NCBI RefSeq assembly: GCF_007997215.1 | Contig: NZ_VORW01000002.1 | Coordinates: 434,001 to 498,000, forward strand | Origin: Algoriphagus aquimarinus | GTDB lineage: Bacteria; Bacteroidota; Bacteroidia; Cytophagales; Cyclobacteriaceae | Reading direction: 5' to 3' | DNA length: 64,000 bases | Part shown: positions 53,148 to 60,797 of the stretch, piece by piece | Position numbering within the stretch: position 1 is the stretch's first letter | Layout: each line of letters starts with the position of its first letter | The notes under the pieces: model-generated | Told to the model about the DNA's origin: nothing | The model's input: only the letters and a program-made list of their open reading frames with translations | Database searches by the model: none | Program-made: the position numbers and the translations under genes

Positions 53148-53774
53148 ATGACAAAACCCAATTTTTTTAACGTCCTGATACTTTTTCTGTCAGTCTATAT
53201 TCTAGGAGCATTATTGATAGGGGTTATCGTAGACCTACCACCAGAAACTCAGAAGTTGCTCCAAATCTTTGATTTTGCGATATGCATTGTGTTTTTCTTG
53301 GACTTCTGTGTTCAATTTTATCAGGCTGAAAGCAAATTGAAATTCATGCGATGGGGATGGGTAGATCTAGTCGCTTCTATTCCAATGATAGATATATTCC
53401 GAATTGGTAGACTTTTACGTTTTGTAAGGATTCTTCGCGTAGTAAAAGCATTTAAATCACTCAAGGATTTCCTAGATTCTTACTTTGAGAATAAAGCGCA
53501 GGGTACATTGAATTCCGCAATTATAGTAGCTGTATTGATGATCATTTTTTGCTCTATTACTATTCTTCAGGTTGAACGGACTCCAGAAAGTAATATTACC
53601 ACCGCCGGCGATGCACTATGGTGGGCATTTGTGACTATTACCACCGTAGGATACGGAGATCATTATCCCGTGACGTTGGAAGGGAGGCTCATTGCTGCCG
53701 TGCTAATGACTACTGGTGTAGGTCTATTTGGAACGTTCACAGCTTATGTAGCCAGCTGGTTTGTCAAAGGGTGA
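53148..53774 (+). CDS. Compact voltage-gated K+ channel
   Basis: 208 residues, a minimal six-helix channel. S1 about 10-27, S2 40-57, S3 70-82; S4 at 84-103 has basic residues at every third position (R85, R88, R91, R94, R97, K100, K103); S5 122-141; pore with selectivity filter TVGYGD at 166-171; S6 182-205. There is no cytoplasmic ligand-binding domain, unlike many bacterial K+ channels. Acts in the inner membrane, probably as a tetramer. Single gene. Confidence 0.93.
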   Translation: MTKPNFFNVLILFLSVYILGALLIGVIVDLPPETQKLLQIFDFAICIVFFLDFCVQFYQAESKLKFMRWGWVDLVASIPMIDIFRIGRLLRFVRILRVVKAFKSLKDFLDSYFENKAQGTLNSAIIVAVLMIIFCSITILQVERTPESNITTAGDALWWAFVTITTVGYGDHYPVTLEGRLIAAVLMTTGVGLFGTFTAYVASWFVKG

Positions 53775-54160
53775 AAATGTCGCATTTAGTGAATTATAGA
53801 TAATGTTACTTCTCTGATAGAAGTTTGTTAACTGACAAGCAGAAAGATTTGCTAATGGTAACAGCAATAAATTTTTCGCCCATCTCGGGTGTTTTATTCT
53901 ATTCCTATCCGGCTTCTGGAGAAGCAGGATAACAGTCAATCTTCTACAAACAATTTTTCATTATCAAAGCCAAAAAAATCTAGGTATTTGAATCCAACTT
54001 TTAAAAAGGTCAACATTTGAATAAACGGAAAAGCCTGATTACTAAATTCGGATGTGGCGAATTAGACCGTTTATATAGATTATAGTGGGATTAGGGCTCA
54101 ATTCGCCTAATTTTGAGTCGAATGATTGATGATTTTTAACCTATAATAAGACTTCACAAA
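53775..54160. other. Gene-free stretch with hairpins
   Basis: It contains a hairpin at 53906-53931, TATCC-g-GCTTC-TGGA-GAAGC-a-GGATA, two 5-bp stems with one mismatch. This follows the channel gene by about 130 bases and may help end its transcript. No coding signal. Confidence 0.45.
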
Positions 54161-55390
54161 TTGAAAAATAAGAGAATTGCAATCCTTGGTGCTGGAGGAT
54201 TAGGTGTTTGCACAGCTTTGGAGCTAGCAAATCGTGGATATACAGTTGATGTCTATGAAGAAAATAATGCTCCGGTAAAAAAAGCAAGTTATGTCCAAGA
54301 AGGAAAGATTCACCTAGGACTGATATATGCGATGGATCGAGATTTTCATACTGCTAAAGAGATGATTAATGGCGCATTACACTTCATTTCCTATTTGAAG
54401 CGATGGGTTGAAATCAACCCTGAAGATATTATTTCTACACCTTTTCACTACGGTGTTCACACCGGTTCATTGATGAGCCCAGAAGAAGTATCCGCACATT
54501 ATCAGCGTTGTAGTGATTATTTTGCCGAGGCTAGAAAACATTTCAAAAAAGACTATCTCGATCTATTTGAATCTTTAGAAGTCTCAAGGCTGGCAAACTC
54601 CCAAATTGGAGATATTGCGAATCCAGAATATATGTCTGCAGTTTTTCAGACTACCGAATACGCGGTAGAGCCAAGAATTATTTCTAAAAAGCTTACAGAA
54701 GCGATTGATTCGCACCCAAATATTAATCTATTTCTCAACACCAAAGTCACGGCAGTTTCTGAACAGGGAAATAGCCTAAAAGTGCATTTTCTTCGGGACT
54801 CCAAGGAGGATTCGGAGAGCTATTCCGAGGTGATTAATGCTACATGGAATGGGTTGCTTGCTATAGACAAAACCATGGGTATCGAACCTCCTCAGAAATG
54901 GTCACATCGTTACAAATTTGGAAATAAGATCTTCATCCCATTAAAAGCTGATGATTTACCATCTCTCACCATTGTACAAGGTCCTTTTGGGGACACTGTA
55001 AATTTCAAAGATAGAGGGCTTTTTATGTCTTGGTATCCAGTTGGGAGAACAGGCTGGTCTGAAGATTACCGGGCTCCAGACTGGGATTCTCAGTATTCTG
55101 AAGAGGAACGAATGGAAGTATTTGAAAAAAGCTTGGCTAAAATTGCACTTCGGATTCCGAAGTTGAGTAAGCTCAAATTCGAACCTAAAGACATCAGTCC
55201 TGTGGGTGGCGTGATATACGCCCATGGCAATAAAGATGTAGATTCTGCAGAAAGTAAGTTACATACCCGGTCTGAAGTGGGCATGCGATCCTTTGGTAAT
55301 TACCACACTGTCAATACTGGTAAGTACACCATTATTCCTTTGCTGGCTGTTACAATTGCTAATCAGATTACTGGAAAATCCCTAAACTAA
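54161..55390 (+). CDS. FAD-dependent oxidoreductase (DAO family)
   Basis: 409 residues, TTG start. N-terminal FAD-binding Rossmann motif IAILGAGGLGVCTALELANRG (GAGGLG at 10-15, then VYEENN). The rest fits the D-amino-acid-oxidase/glycine-oxidase-like fold, ending FGNYHTVNTGKYTIIPLLAV. Directly followed (6 bases) by a glycosyltransferase that also starts with TTG, so the two are probably co-transcribed. A role in modification of a sugar or amino-sugar is inferred from that context; substrate unknown. Confidence 0.85.
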   Translation: MKNKRIAILGAGGLGVCTALELANRGYTVDVYEENNAPVKKASYVQEGKIHLGLIYAMDRDFHTAKEMINGALHFISYLKRWVEINPEDIISTPFHYGVHTGSLMSPEEVSAHYQRCSDYFAEARKHFKKDYLDLFESLEVSRLANSQIGDIANPEYMSAVFQTTEYAVEPRIISKKLTEAIDSHPNINLFLNTKVTAVSEQGNSLKVHFLRDSKEDSESYSEVINATWNGLLAIDKTMGIEPPQKWSHRYKFGNKIFIPLKADDLPSLTIVQGPFGDTVNFKDRGLFMSWYPVGRTGWSEDYRAPDWDSQYSEEERMEVFEKSLAKIALRIPKLSKLKFEPKDISPVGGVIYAHGNKDVDSAESKLHTRSEVGMRSFGNYHTVNTGKYTIIPLLAVTIANQITGKSLN

Positions 55391-55396
55391 ATCTCG

Positions 55397-56359
55397 TTGA
55401 AAAGTCCGCTGATATCCATTATAGTAGCTACCTATAATTCCAGTCATGTGCTTCGCTATGCGATGCAAAGTGTGCTCGATTCAGATTATCAAAATTGGGA
55501 GATGATCGTGATTGGAGATTGCTGTACTGACGATACAGAGGAGATGGTCCTAGGCTTTAATGATCCTCGGATTTCCTTTTCAAATTTGGAACAAAATAGT
55601 GGTCAACAAGCAAAGCCAACCAATGTAGCACTCGGAAAAGTGAAAGGAGAGTACATTGCTTTCCTGAATCAGGATGACTTTTACTTTAAAGACCATTTAA
55701 GTAAGTGTGTGGTGGAAATCATGCAATCTCAAGCAGAGTTCATGATTGTTCCTGGGATCAAGATTTCTCCTTCTACTCCCCAAGACCTAGAAAATAATTC
55801 CTTTGCTGCCGAAATGTATGCGGTACATCCTCAAGGGAAATTTTCAGCACACATTTTTAGTATTGCCTCTACTTGGTTTGTGCATCATTCTGTTCCTAAA
55901 AAAATTGGAGATTGGAAAATGGAGAAGGAATTGTTTGTCACTCCATCACAAGAATGGCTTTTCCGTGCACATACAAAAGATATTGCTTTCCATTTTCCAC
56001 GGCGAGTGGGAGTTATCATTATTCATAGTGCAGAACGAAAAGGTTTTTATACAGAGAATAACAGCTTCGAACATGATTATTTTTTCTCTAGAATACATGA
56101 TCTGGCATTTAAACTAAGCTTATTAGAAAAAGCAGCAGTAAAAAGCTCAAGTGACTACAATCATCAAGTTTTCAAGAACCGTAATAATCCTATTCGAAGA
56201 ATTATAGCTAAGCCTTTTCATCGAATTTTGAAAAGCTTTGGTATTCACCCAACTACTTTTCGACTTTATTTGAAATGGAAAAAAAGAGGTAAATTCATAG
56301 GACACTTAAAAGCTATTGCTGAGCAGCCTAAAGAGGAGGGAGTAAATGAAAAGTCCTAA
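55397..56359 (+). CDS. Family 2 glycosyltransferase
   Basis: 320 residues, TTG start, cytosolic GT-A fold. Nucleotide-sugar motifs: PLISIIVATYNSSHVLRYAMQSVL, VIGDCCTDDTEEM, and the metal site NQDDF at 91-95. The C-terminal part has no membrane helix. Follows the FAD oxidoreductase by 6 bases. Probably adds a sugar during surface-polysaccharide or glycan assembly. Confidence 0.9.
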   Translation: MKSPLISIIVATYNSSHVLRYAMQSVLDSDYQNWEMIVIGDCCTDDTEEMVLGFNDPRISFSNLEQNSGQQAKPTNVALGKVKGEYIAFLNQDDFYFKDHLSKCVVEIMQSQAEFMIVPGIKISPSTPQDLENNSFAAEMYAVHPQGKFSAHIFSIASTWFVHHSVPKKIGDWKMEKELFVTPSQEWLFRAHTKDIAFHFPRRVGVIIIHSAERKGFYTENNSFEHDYFFSRIHDLAFKLSLLEKAAVKSSSDYNHQVFKNRNNPIRRIIAKPFHRILKSFGIHPTTFRLYLKWKKRGKFIGHLKAIAEQPKEEGVNEKS

Positions 56360-57039
56360 TGGAGATTTCTCTAAATTCTAATAATTGTTTTCAAATACTT
56401 CTTGAAATAATAACCCCACTAAGCGTAAATGCTTTTTAGAGCGCTAGGTGTAATTTGTAATTACACCTTTCTATCCTTTAGAATTTGCTATTCTGCAACT
56501 TCGATTTCATACCCAACTACCCTCTGAAGCTGATTAATTACCCAAAATAGATACTCAGGTATGTTCGGAGGATAACTTGTTTACCTCGGACAAAAGGTAG
56601 CTTTCCTCGTCTGACTCTCAGTTCTCCTCAGAGCGCAGCTTTTTAACATCAGAGGTCAGTGAGTTGTGTGAAGAAGGAAGCTACTTCACCTTGTAAGGTA
56701 ACTACACCTTACTATCACTTAGAATTTGTAATTCGAATGAGCCCAATAAAACCATTAAAATGGTTTCTTTAGAACTTTGCTATTTAGGTAGAAACCTGAC
56801 AGAATAATGGCTTCAGCCATTTACGATTGCTCATAGAAATACCTGACGTAGGTTGTGAATATGGCAGGTCCAATTTGCAATTCGCGTGAAGACTTTCTTT
56901 TCGTAGGTAATGGCAGATTAAACCAATTGAGAATCAGTAATGGGATTAGAGAAAATATAATTGGTAGACATGATTTATGTCAGGACTTTTCCTCATCTAA
57001 CTGGTTAAATTGATTAGATCGAACCAAAAAAACTATATC
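56360..57039. repeat. Gene-free region of diverged repeats
   Basis: Contains a perfect 10-bp hairpin, AGGTGTAATT-TGT-AATTACACCT (56446-56468); two copies of a 32-base unit, TACACCTTtCTATC... (56462-56493) and TACACCTTaCTATC... (56703-56734), matching at 27 of 32 positions; a direct-repeat copy at 56739-56782; and AATGGCT-TC-AGCCATT at 56806-56821. A mosaic of small repetitive elements. No coding signal seen. Confidence 0.65.
56739..56782 (+). repeat. Direct repeat, copy A
   Basis: GAGCCCAATA ... ATTAAAATGGTTT ... TTTAGAACTTTGCTA, matched at most positions by copy B at 57862-57904, on the other side of the SDR gene. Copy A also forms the small hairpin AAACCAT-TAAA-ATGGTTT, which copy B lacks. 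Confidence 0.65.
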
Positions 57040-57804
57040 ATGGAACTGAAAGATAAATTCGCAATTATTACAGGAGGAGCAGGGGGAATAGGACTTGCCA
57101 CTGCCAAACTTTTTCTGAAAGAAGGAGCGAAGGGAATAGCTTTGGTAGACTTCAGCCAGAAAAATCTGGATGAGGCTAAAAAGGAACTTACGGGAAAAAA
57201 TGTCCTTTTCATTCAGGCAGACGTGTCCAAATCTGCAGATGTGAAGCGATATACAGATGAGGCGCTCAAAACCTTTGGAAAAATCGATGTGATCTTTCTC
57301 AACGCAGGTGTAGAGGGAGTAGTCAAACCTATGTCGGAATATCCTGAGGAGGTTTTTGACCAAGTAATAGGAGTGAATGTCAAAGGAGTTTGGTTGGGAA
57401 TGAAATATGGTTTTGCCGCTCTCAAACAAGGAGGCGGAGGTTCCGTGATTATCACTTCTTCGGTGGCGGGACTACGGGGAACTGCACAGGTTTCAGCCTA
57501 TGTCGCCAGTAAACATGCAACGATAGGATTGATGAGAACGGGAGCTTTGGAAGGTGCGCCTGATAACATCCGGGTAAATACAATCCATCCTTCTCCGGTA
57601 GATAATCGAATGATGCGTTCTTTGGAGGAAGGTTTTGCACCGGGAGCTGGTGAAGCGGTCAAAGAAAGTTTTATAAAAATGATTCCTCTTGGTCGCTATG
57701 CAGATAATAAAGACATCGCTGAAATGGCTCTCTTCCTTGCATCAGACCGAAGTAAATTTGTTACAGGATCCACCCATGTTGTCGACGGAGGTTTTACAGC
57801 TTAG
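57040..57804 (+). CDS. Short-chain dehydrogenase/reductase
   Basis: 254 residues from the ATG at 57040; the earlier in-frame start at 57010 gives ten extra residues that do not fit the family. Classical SDR: cofactor motif TGGAGGIG (11-18), LNAGVEG, and the catalytic S141, Y154 and K158 in the right spacing. The C-terminus GSTHVVDGGFTA is typical of the fatty-acyl/glucose-1-dehydrogenase-like members. It is bracketed by two copies of a 44-base repeat, as if carried in a small cassette. Substrate unknown. Confidence 0.93.
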   Translation: MELKDKFAIITGGAGGIGLATAKLFLKEGAKGIALVDFSQKNLDEAKKELTGKNVLFIQADVSKSADVKRYTDEALKTFGKIDVIFLNAGVEGVVKPMSEYPEEVFDQVIGVNVKGVWLGMKYGFAALKQGGGGSVIITSSVAGLRGTAQVSAYVASKHATIGLMRTGALEGAPDNIRVNTIHPSPVDNRMMRSLEEGFAPGAGEAVKESFIKMIPLGRYADNKDIAEMALFLASDRSKFVTGSTHVVDGGFTA

Positions 57805-57861
57805 AGAAGACTTCAACCGGAAGTAGTTTGTGAGCCCTGCCGAGATTTAATCTCTACACAA

Positions 57862-57904
57862 GAGCCCAATACTATTATTAAAATGGTTTTTTAGAACTTT
57901 GCTA
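57862..57904 (+). repeat. Direct repeat, copy B
   Basis: Second copy of the 44-base unit described at 56739-56782, located 58 bases after the SDR gene. A large hairpin begins 4 bases further on. Confidence 0.65.
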
Positions 57905-57907
57905 AAA

Positions 57908-57953
57908 CATAGCCCAGGGTTTACTCCGATAGCCATCGCAGGCCTGGGCTATG
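57908..57953. repeat. Large imperfect hairpin after SDR
   Basis: CATAGCCCAGG ... CCTGGGCTATG, an 11-bp perfect outer stem; inside the 24-base loop a further stem CGAT-AGCC-ATCG can form. It could be a terminator-like or REP-like structured element. Confidence 0.6.
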
Positions 57954-58032
57954 ATTATGCTAATCTAACTAGAGAATAGCTTTAGCAATTTCTTTGTAAA
58001 CCTTTGTGCCCACCTAATCTTAGTTTGCCTAC

Positions 58033-58878
58033 TTAACTTCCGAAAATTGCTATCAAATACCTTTTAATAAAATACCCTGTTCCGCTTGTAAAAAGGGTTT
58101 TGATATCACGATGGATATATATGAAAAAATAAAAATGTATCATAGCAAAATCTCTCGCAGATTCCACTTTTTTCTTTGAGCGAAGCATTCCCGAAGCATT
58201 GTATCGGTAAAACGAAGAAGTAAAAGACTGCCCAGCTATTTTCCCTTTAATTTTAAAATAAGCAAATAGAACCATATCCATTGCGAAGGCTTTATAGACA
58301 ATAGGATTTGACAAAAGTGATTGAAGGTCATTCCTAAACATCCATGTAGAAACATGCCCTAGATAATGTATGGTTTTTAATTCTTCAGGTTCAAGTATTT
58401 TCTCTTCAACTGGCTCAATAACACTGCTAAGGTCTTGTCTTTGATGTGTATAGCTCGAATAGACTAAACTGACCTTAGGATTTTCATTTAAGAAATTGTA
58501 TTGCTTTTGTAATTTCCTAACGTTCGTCCAATAGTCGTCCCCATCACAGAGACATATGTATTTCCCTCGAGCTGCCTTTAAATTTTCAAGGAAGTTAAAC
58601 CGCCCGGTTTTTTTTCCTCGAATGGAAATCTTGTTTTTTGGATCTCTTTTGAACAAACGGATTTTGTCCGGATATTTTTTCGCAAATGAATCACAGATTT
58701 CGGCCGTACGGTCCGAACTGCCATCCTCACCAACTATAATTTCAAAGTTAAAATCTGTTTTTTGGCTTAATAGGCTATCCAGACACTGGGCAATGAATTT
58801 TTCATGTTGATACGTCTGCACGCAGATGGATACCAAGGGAGAAGAAGTTATTGGATGGACAGAATCGTTTGAGATCAT
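58033..58878 (-). CDS. Family 2 glycosyltransferase
   Basis: 281 residues from the ATG at 58878, preferred because the longer frame upstream has a cysteine- and arginine-rich extension unlike the family and overlaps another gene. GT-A signatures: PLVSICVQTYQHEKFIAQCLDSLL, IIVGEDGSSDRTAEICDSF, and the metal site CDGDDYW (111-117). Its ATG overlaps the stop of the acetyltransferase gene by 4 bases. Last gene of the BKACE-NeuD-GT2 operon, probably in glycan assembly. Confidence 0.9.
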   Translation of the reverse strand: MISNDSVHPITSSPLVSICVQTYQHEKFIAQCLDSLLSQKTDFNFEIIVGEDGSSDRTAEICDSFAKKYPDKIRLFKRDPKNKISIRGKKTGRFNFLENLKAARGKYICLCDGDDYWTNVRKLQKQYNFLNENPKVSLVYSSYTHQRQDLSSVIEPVEEKILEPEELKTIHYLGHVSTWMFRNDLQSLLSNPIVYKAFAMDMVLFAYFKIKGKIAGQSFTSSFYRYNASGMLRSKKKVESARDFAMIHFYFFIYIHRDIKTLFTSGTGYFIKRYLIAIFGS

Positions 58879-59522
58879 TTTTGGCGAACTACTTTGCAGG
58901 GATTGCCGAATGCGATGCAATTGGCAGGAATGTCTTTGGTCACTACACTTCCAACTCCAATAGTTGTGTTTGCACCTACACTGATATTGTCTTTTAAAAC
59001 TGCACCGGAACCAATTAAACAACCTTCTCCGATGTTGATCATTCCAGAAAGTATAACTCCTGGATTAATATCGGTATACCTACCAATCGTATTGTGATGC
59101 CCAATTCTACAGCCACGCTTTAGGGAAACCCCAAAATCAATTTGGCTCTGGGCGCTGATGATTACTCCAGGCTCTATTAATACAGCATTTGAAATTAAAG
59201 CAGAAGGAGCGACGTATGCACTTGGGTGTATTAACTGAGTATATCTTGACTCTGAAATTCCATGAGAATGCCAGAAATCTTCAAAAATTGCCAGTTTATT
59301 TTCAGGACCTGTTGCGCCAAAGAATAGCTCATCTTCCTCAGGGGGACAACTTCCAGCTTCTTTGATCTCAATAGAGTAGGTTTTAATAGGCATAAAGGGT
59401 TCTATGCCGAAGTCCTTATTTGGATAAAACACAAACTCCTTTTGCAAATTCAATTCGGAAATAAGATCCAAAAAAATCGCTGCACTGTCTTTTGAAATCC
59501 CAACAAAGCTTATTCTCTTCAT
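58875..59522 (-). CDS. NeuD/PglD-like sugar O/N-acetyltransferase
   Basis: 215 residues. The N-terminal part is a small nucleotide-sugar-binding-like domain (ISFVGISKDSAAIFLDL); the C-terminal half is a left-handed beta helix of hexapeptide repeats from about 100 (IHPSAYVAPSALISN, IEPGVIISAQSQIDFG, INIGEGCLIGSGAVLKDNIS), ending GNPCKVVRQK. This matches NeuD/PglD trimers that acetylate sialic acid or UDP-amino sugars. Coupled by 4-base overlaps to the BKACE gene upstream and the glycosyltransferase downstream. Confidence 0.88.
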   Translation of the reverse strand: MKRISFVGISKDSAAIFLDLISELNLQKEFVFYPNKDFGIEPFMPIKTYSIEIKEAGSCPPEEDELFFGATGPENKLAIFEDFWHSHGISESRYTQLIHPSAYVAPSALISNAVLIEPGVIISAQSQIDFGVSLKRGCRIGHHNTIGRYTDINPGVILSGMINIGEGCLIGSGAVLKDNISVGANTTIGVGSVVTKDIPANCIAFGNPCKVVRQK

Positions 59523-60352
59523 TTTTTACGGTTGTAAAAGCCTAGCTCTCCAAGCTCCTTTGGTGCAAAGAGTTCTTTTGAATGTATGCTCATTAATTCA
59601 TGTAAACGTAGTAATAGCTCATTGTTGGTAGCTAATTTTCCCCCCTTATGGTCAAACCAGATATTGTCTTCCAAACCTACTCTTACTCCATAACCCAAGG
59701 CAATTGAAGCACCATTAATTGTAAGTTGGTTTGCCCCTAATCCCGCCAAACTGATATAATGATCAGCTGGAATTTCCCGAATAGCTGTTCCCATATGTGA
59801 GAAATTAGCCTGCATCCCGGCAATATTTCCAAACAACAGGTTCCAGTAAAATGGGCCTTCAATCAAATTCTTTTTGATCAGGTACATACCATAATTAATC
59901 ATTCCCAAGTCAAAACATTCTAATTCAGGTACGACTCCATATTCTTTCATCTTGCTGGCCAGACCTAGGATTGTATCCGGCGCATTAGTAGAGGCTTGGT
60001 GTTGAAAATTCAGAGAGGAAAGAGTCAGAGAGCACATATCTGGCTTGAGTTCAATCACCTCAGATCTTTTTTCCAATTCAGGGACATTTCGTCCTGAACT
60101 ACTTCCGCATATGATCAAGTCAGGACAATGCTTCCTTACTCCTTCAAAAATTTCCTGATAAACAGACTTTCGATAAGTTGGTGCAGCATCTGAATCACGG
60201 GCATGAAGATGGGCAATGGTAATTCCTATCTCGTATGCCTCGTGAGTCTGTTCAATAATTTCTGAGGGACTAATAGGCACATGTGGTGTTTCTGATTTGG
60301 TAGGAACCATCCCCGTGGGGCAAAAATTAATTATTGTTTTACTAGAATTCAT
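59519..60352 (-). CDS. BKACE (DUF849) beta-keto acid cleavage enzyme
   Basis: 277 residues. The family opening IINFCPTGMVPTKSETPHVPI is clear, and AHLHARDSD carries the predicted zinc ligands H48 and H50. A downstream VGLEDNIWFD fits the expected glutamate ligand (about 225). BKACE enzymes condense a beta-keto acid with acetyl-CoA to give acetoacetate and a new CoA ester. Finding one at the head of a NeuD plus glycosyltransferase operon is unusual; the substrate may be a keto or amino-sugar intermediate, but that is inference. Confidence 0.88.
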   Translation of the reverse strand: MNSSKTIINFCPTGMVPTKSETPHVPISPSEIIEQTHEAYEIGITIAHLHARDSDAAPTYRKSVYQEIFEGVRKHCPDLIICGSSSGRNVPELEKRSEVIELKPDMCSLTLSSLNFQHQASTNAPDTILGLASKMKEYGVVPELECFDLGMINYGMYLIKKNLIEGPFYWNLLFGNIAGMQANFSHMGTAIREIPADHYISLAGLGANQLTINGASIALGYGVRVGLEDNIWFDHKGGKLATNNELLLRLHELMSIHSKELFAPKELGELGFYNRKK

Positions 60353-60797
60353 ATGTGAAATAAGGCTGTAGAAATCAAAAATTTCTCCTAAAATGGTTTT
60401 GAGCTAGATTTACCACTAAAAATCCTATCTAGGTCTCCAAAAGGCTAGCAATTTATAAAGATTGATGTACAAAAGTGCTTTTTCCTTATACAAAATGCGT
60501 GCTTTGTCGAATTTTGTGACTAGTATTTGAAACATCTTACATTCTTTCGCAGCCTATATTTACACCATTTTATGAATTAAAATTTATACATCTCTTCTTA
60601 CTTAAATCGGCTTTATTGAATTACCTTATTGGCCACATGAGATGATTTCCATTCTGATATATTTGATACTTTGTTGCTGATTTTAAGTTGTTTACCGGTA
60701 AAAAATTACTAACATTGATTTTTGAGTATACTGCATAAAGCAGGAAAGAATTACGACTTAATAACCACCAAATACTAACTTACTAAAACCATTTTCT
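60353..60797. other. Gene-free divergent promoter region
   Basis: Between the BKACE operon (minus) and the M28 peptidase gene (plus). It contains the perfect 12-base palindrome TTTACCGGTAAA at 60691-60702, about 95 bases before the M28 start, a possible operator. No coding signal. Confidence 0.45.

Noticed and set aside
58879..59022. N-terminal extension of the GT2 frame upstream of 58878
   Set aside because: Cysteine- and arginine-rich, unlike glycosyltransferases, and it overlaps the acetyltransferase gene; the ATG at 58878 has a normal GT2 start and a 4-base overlap.
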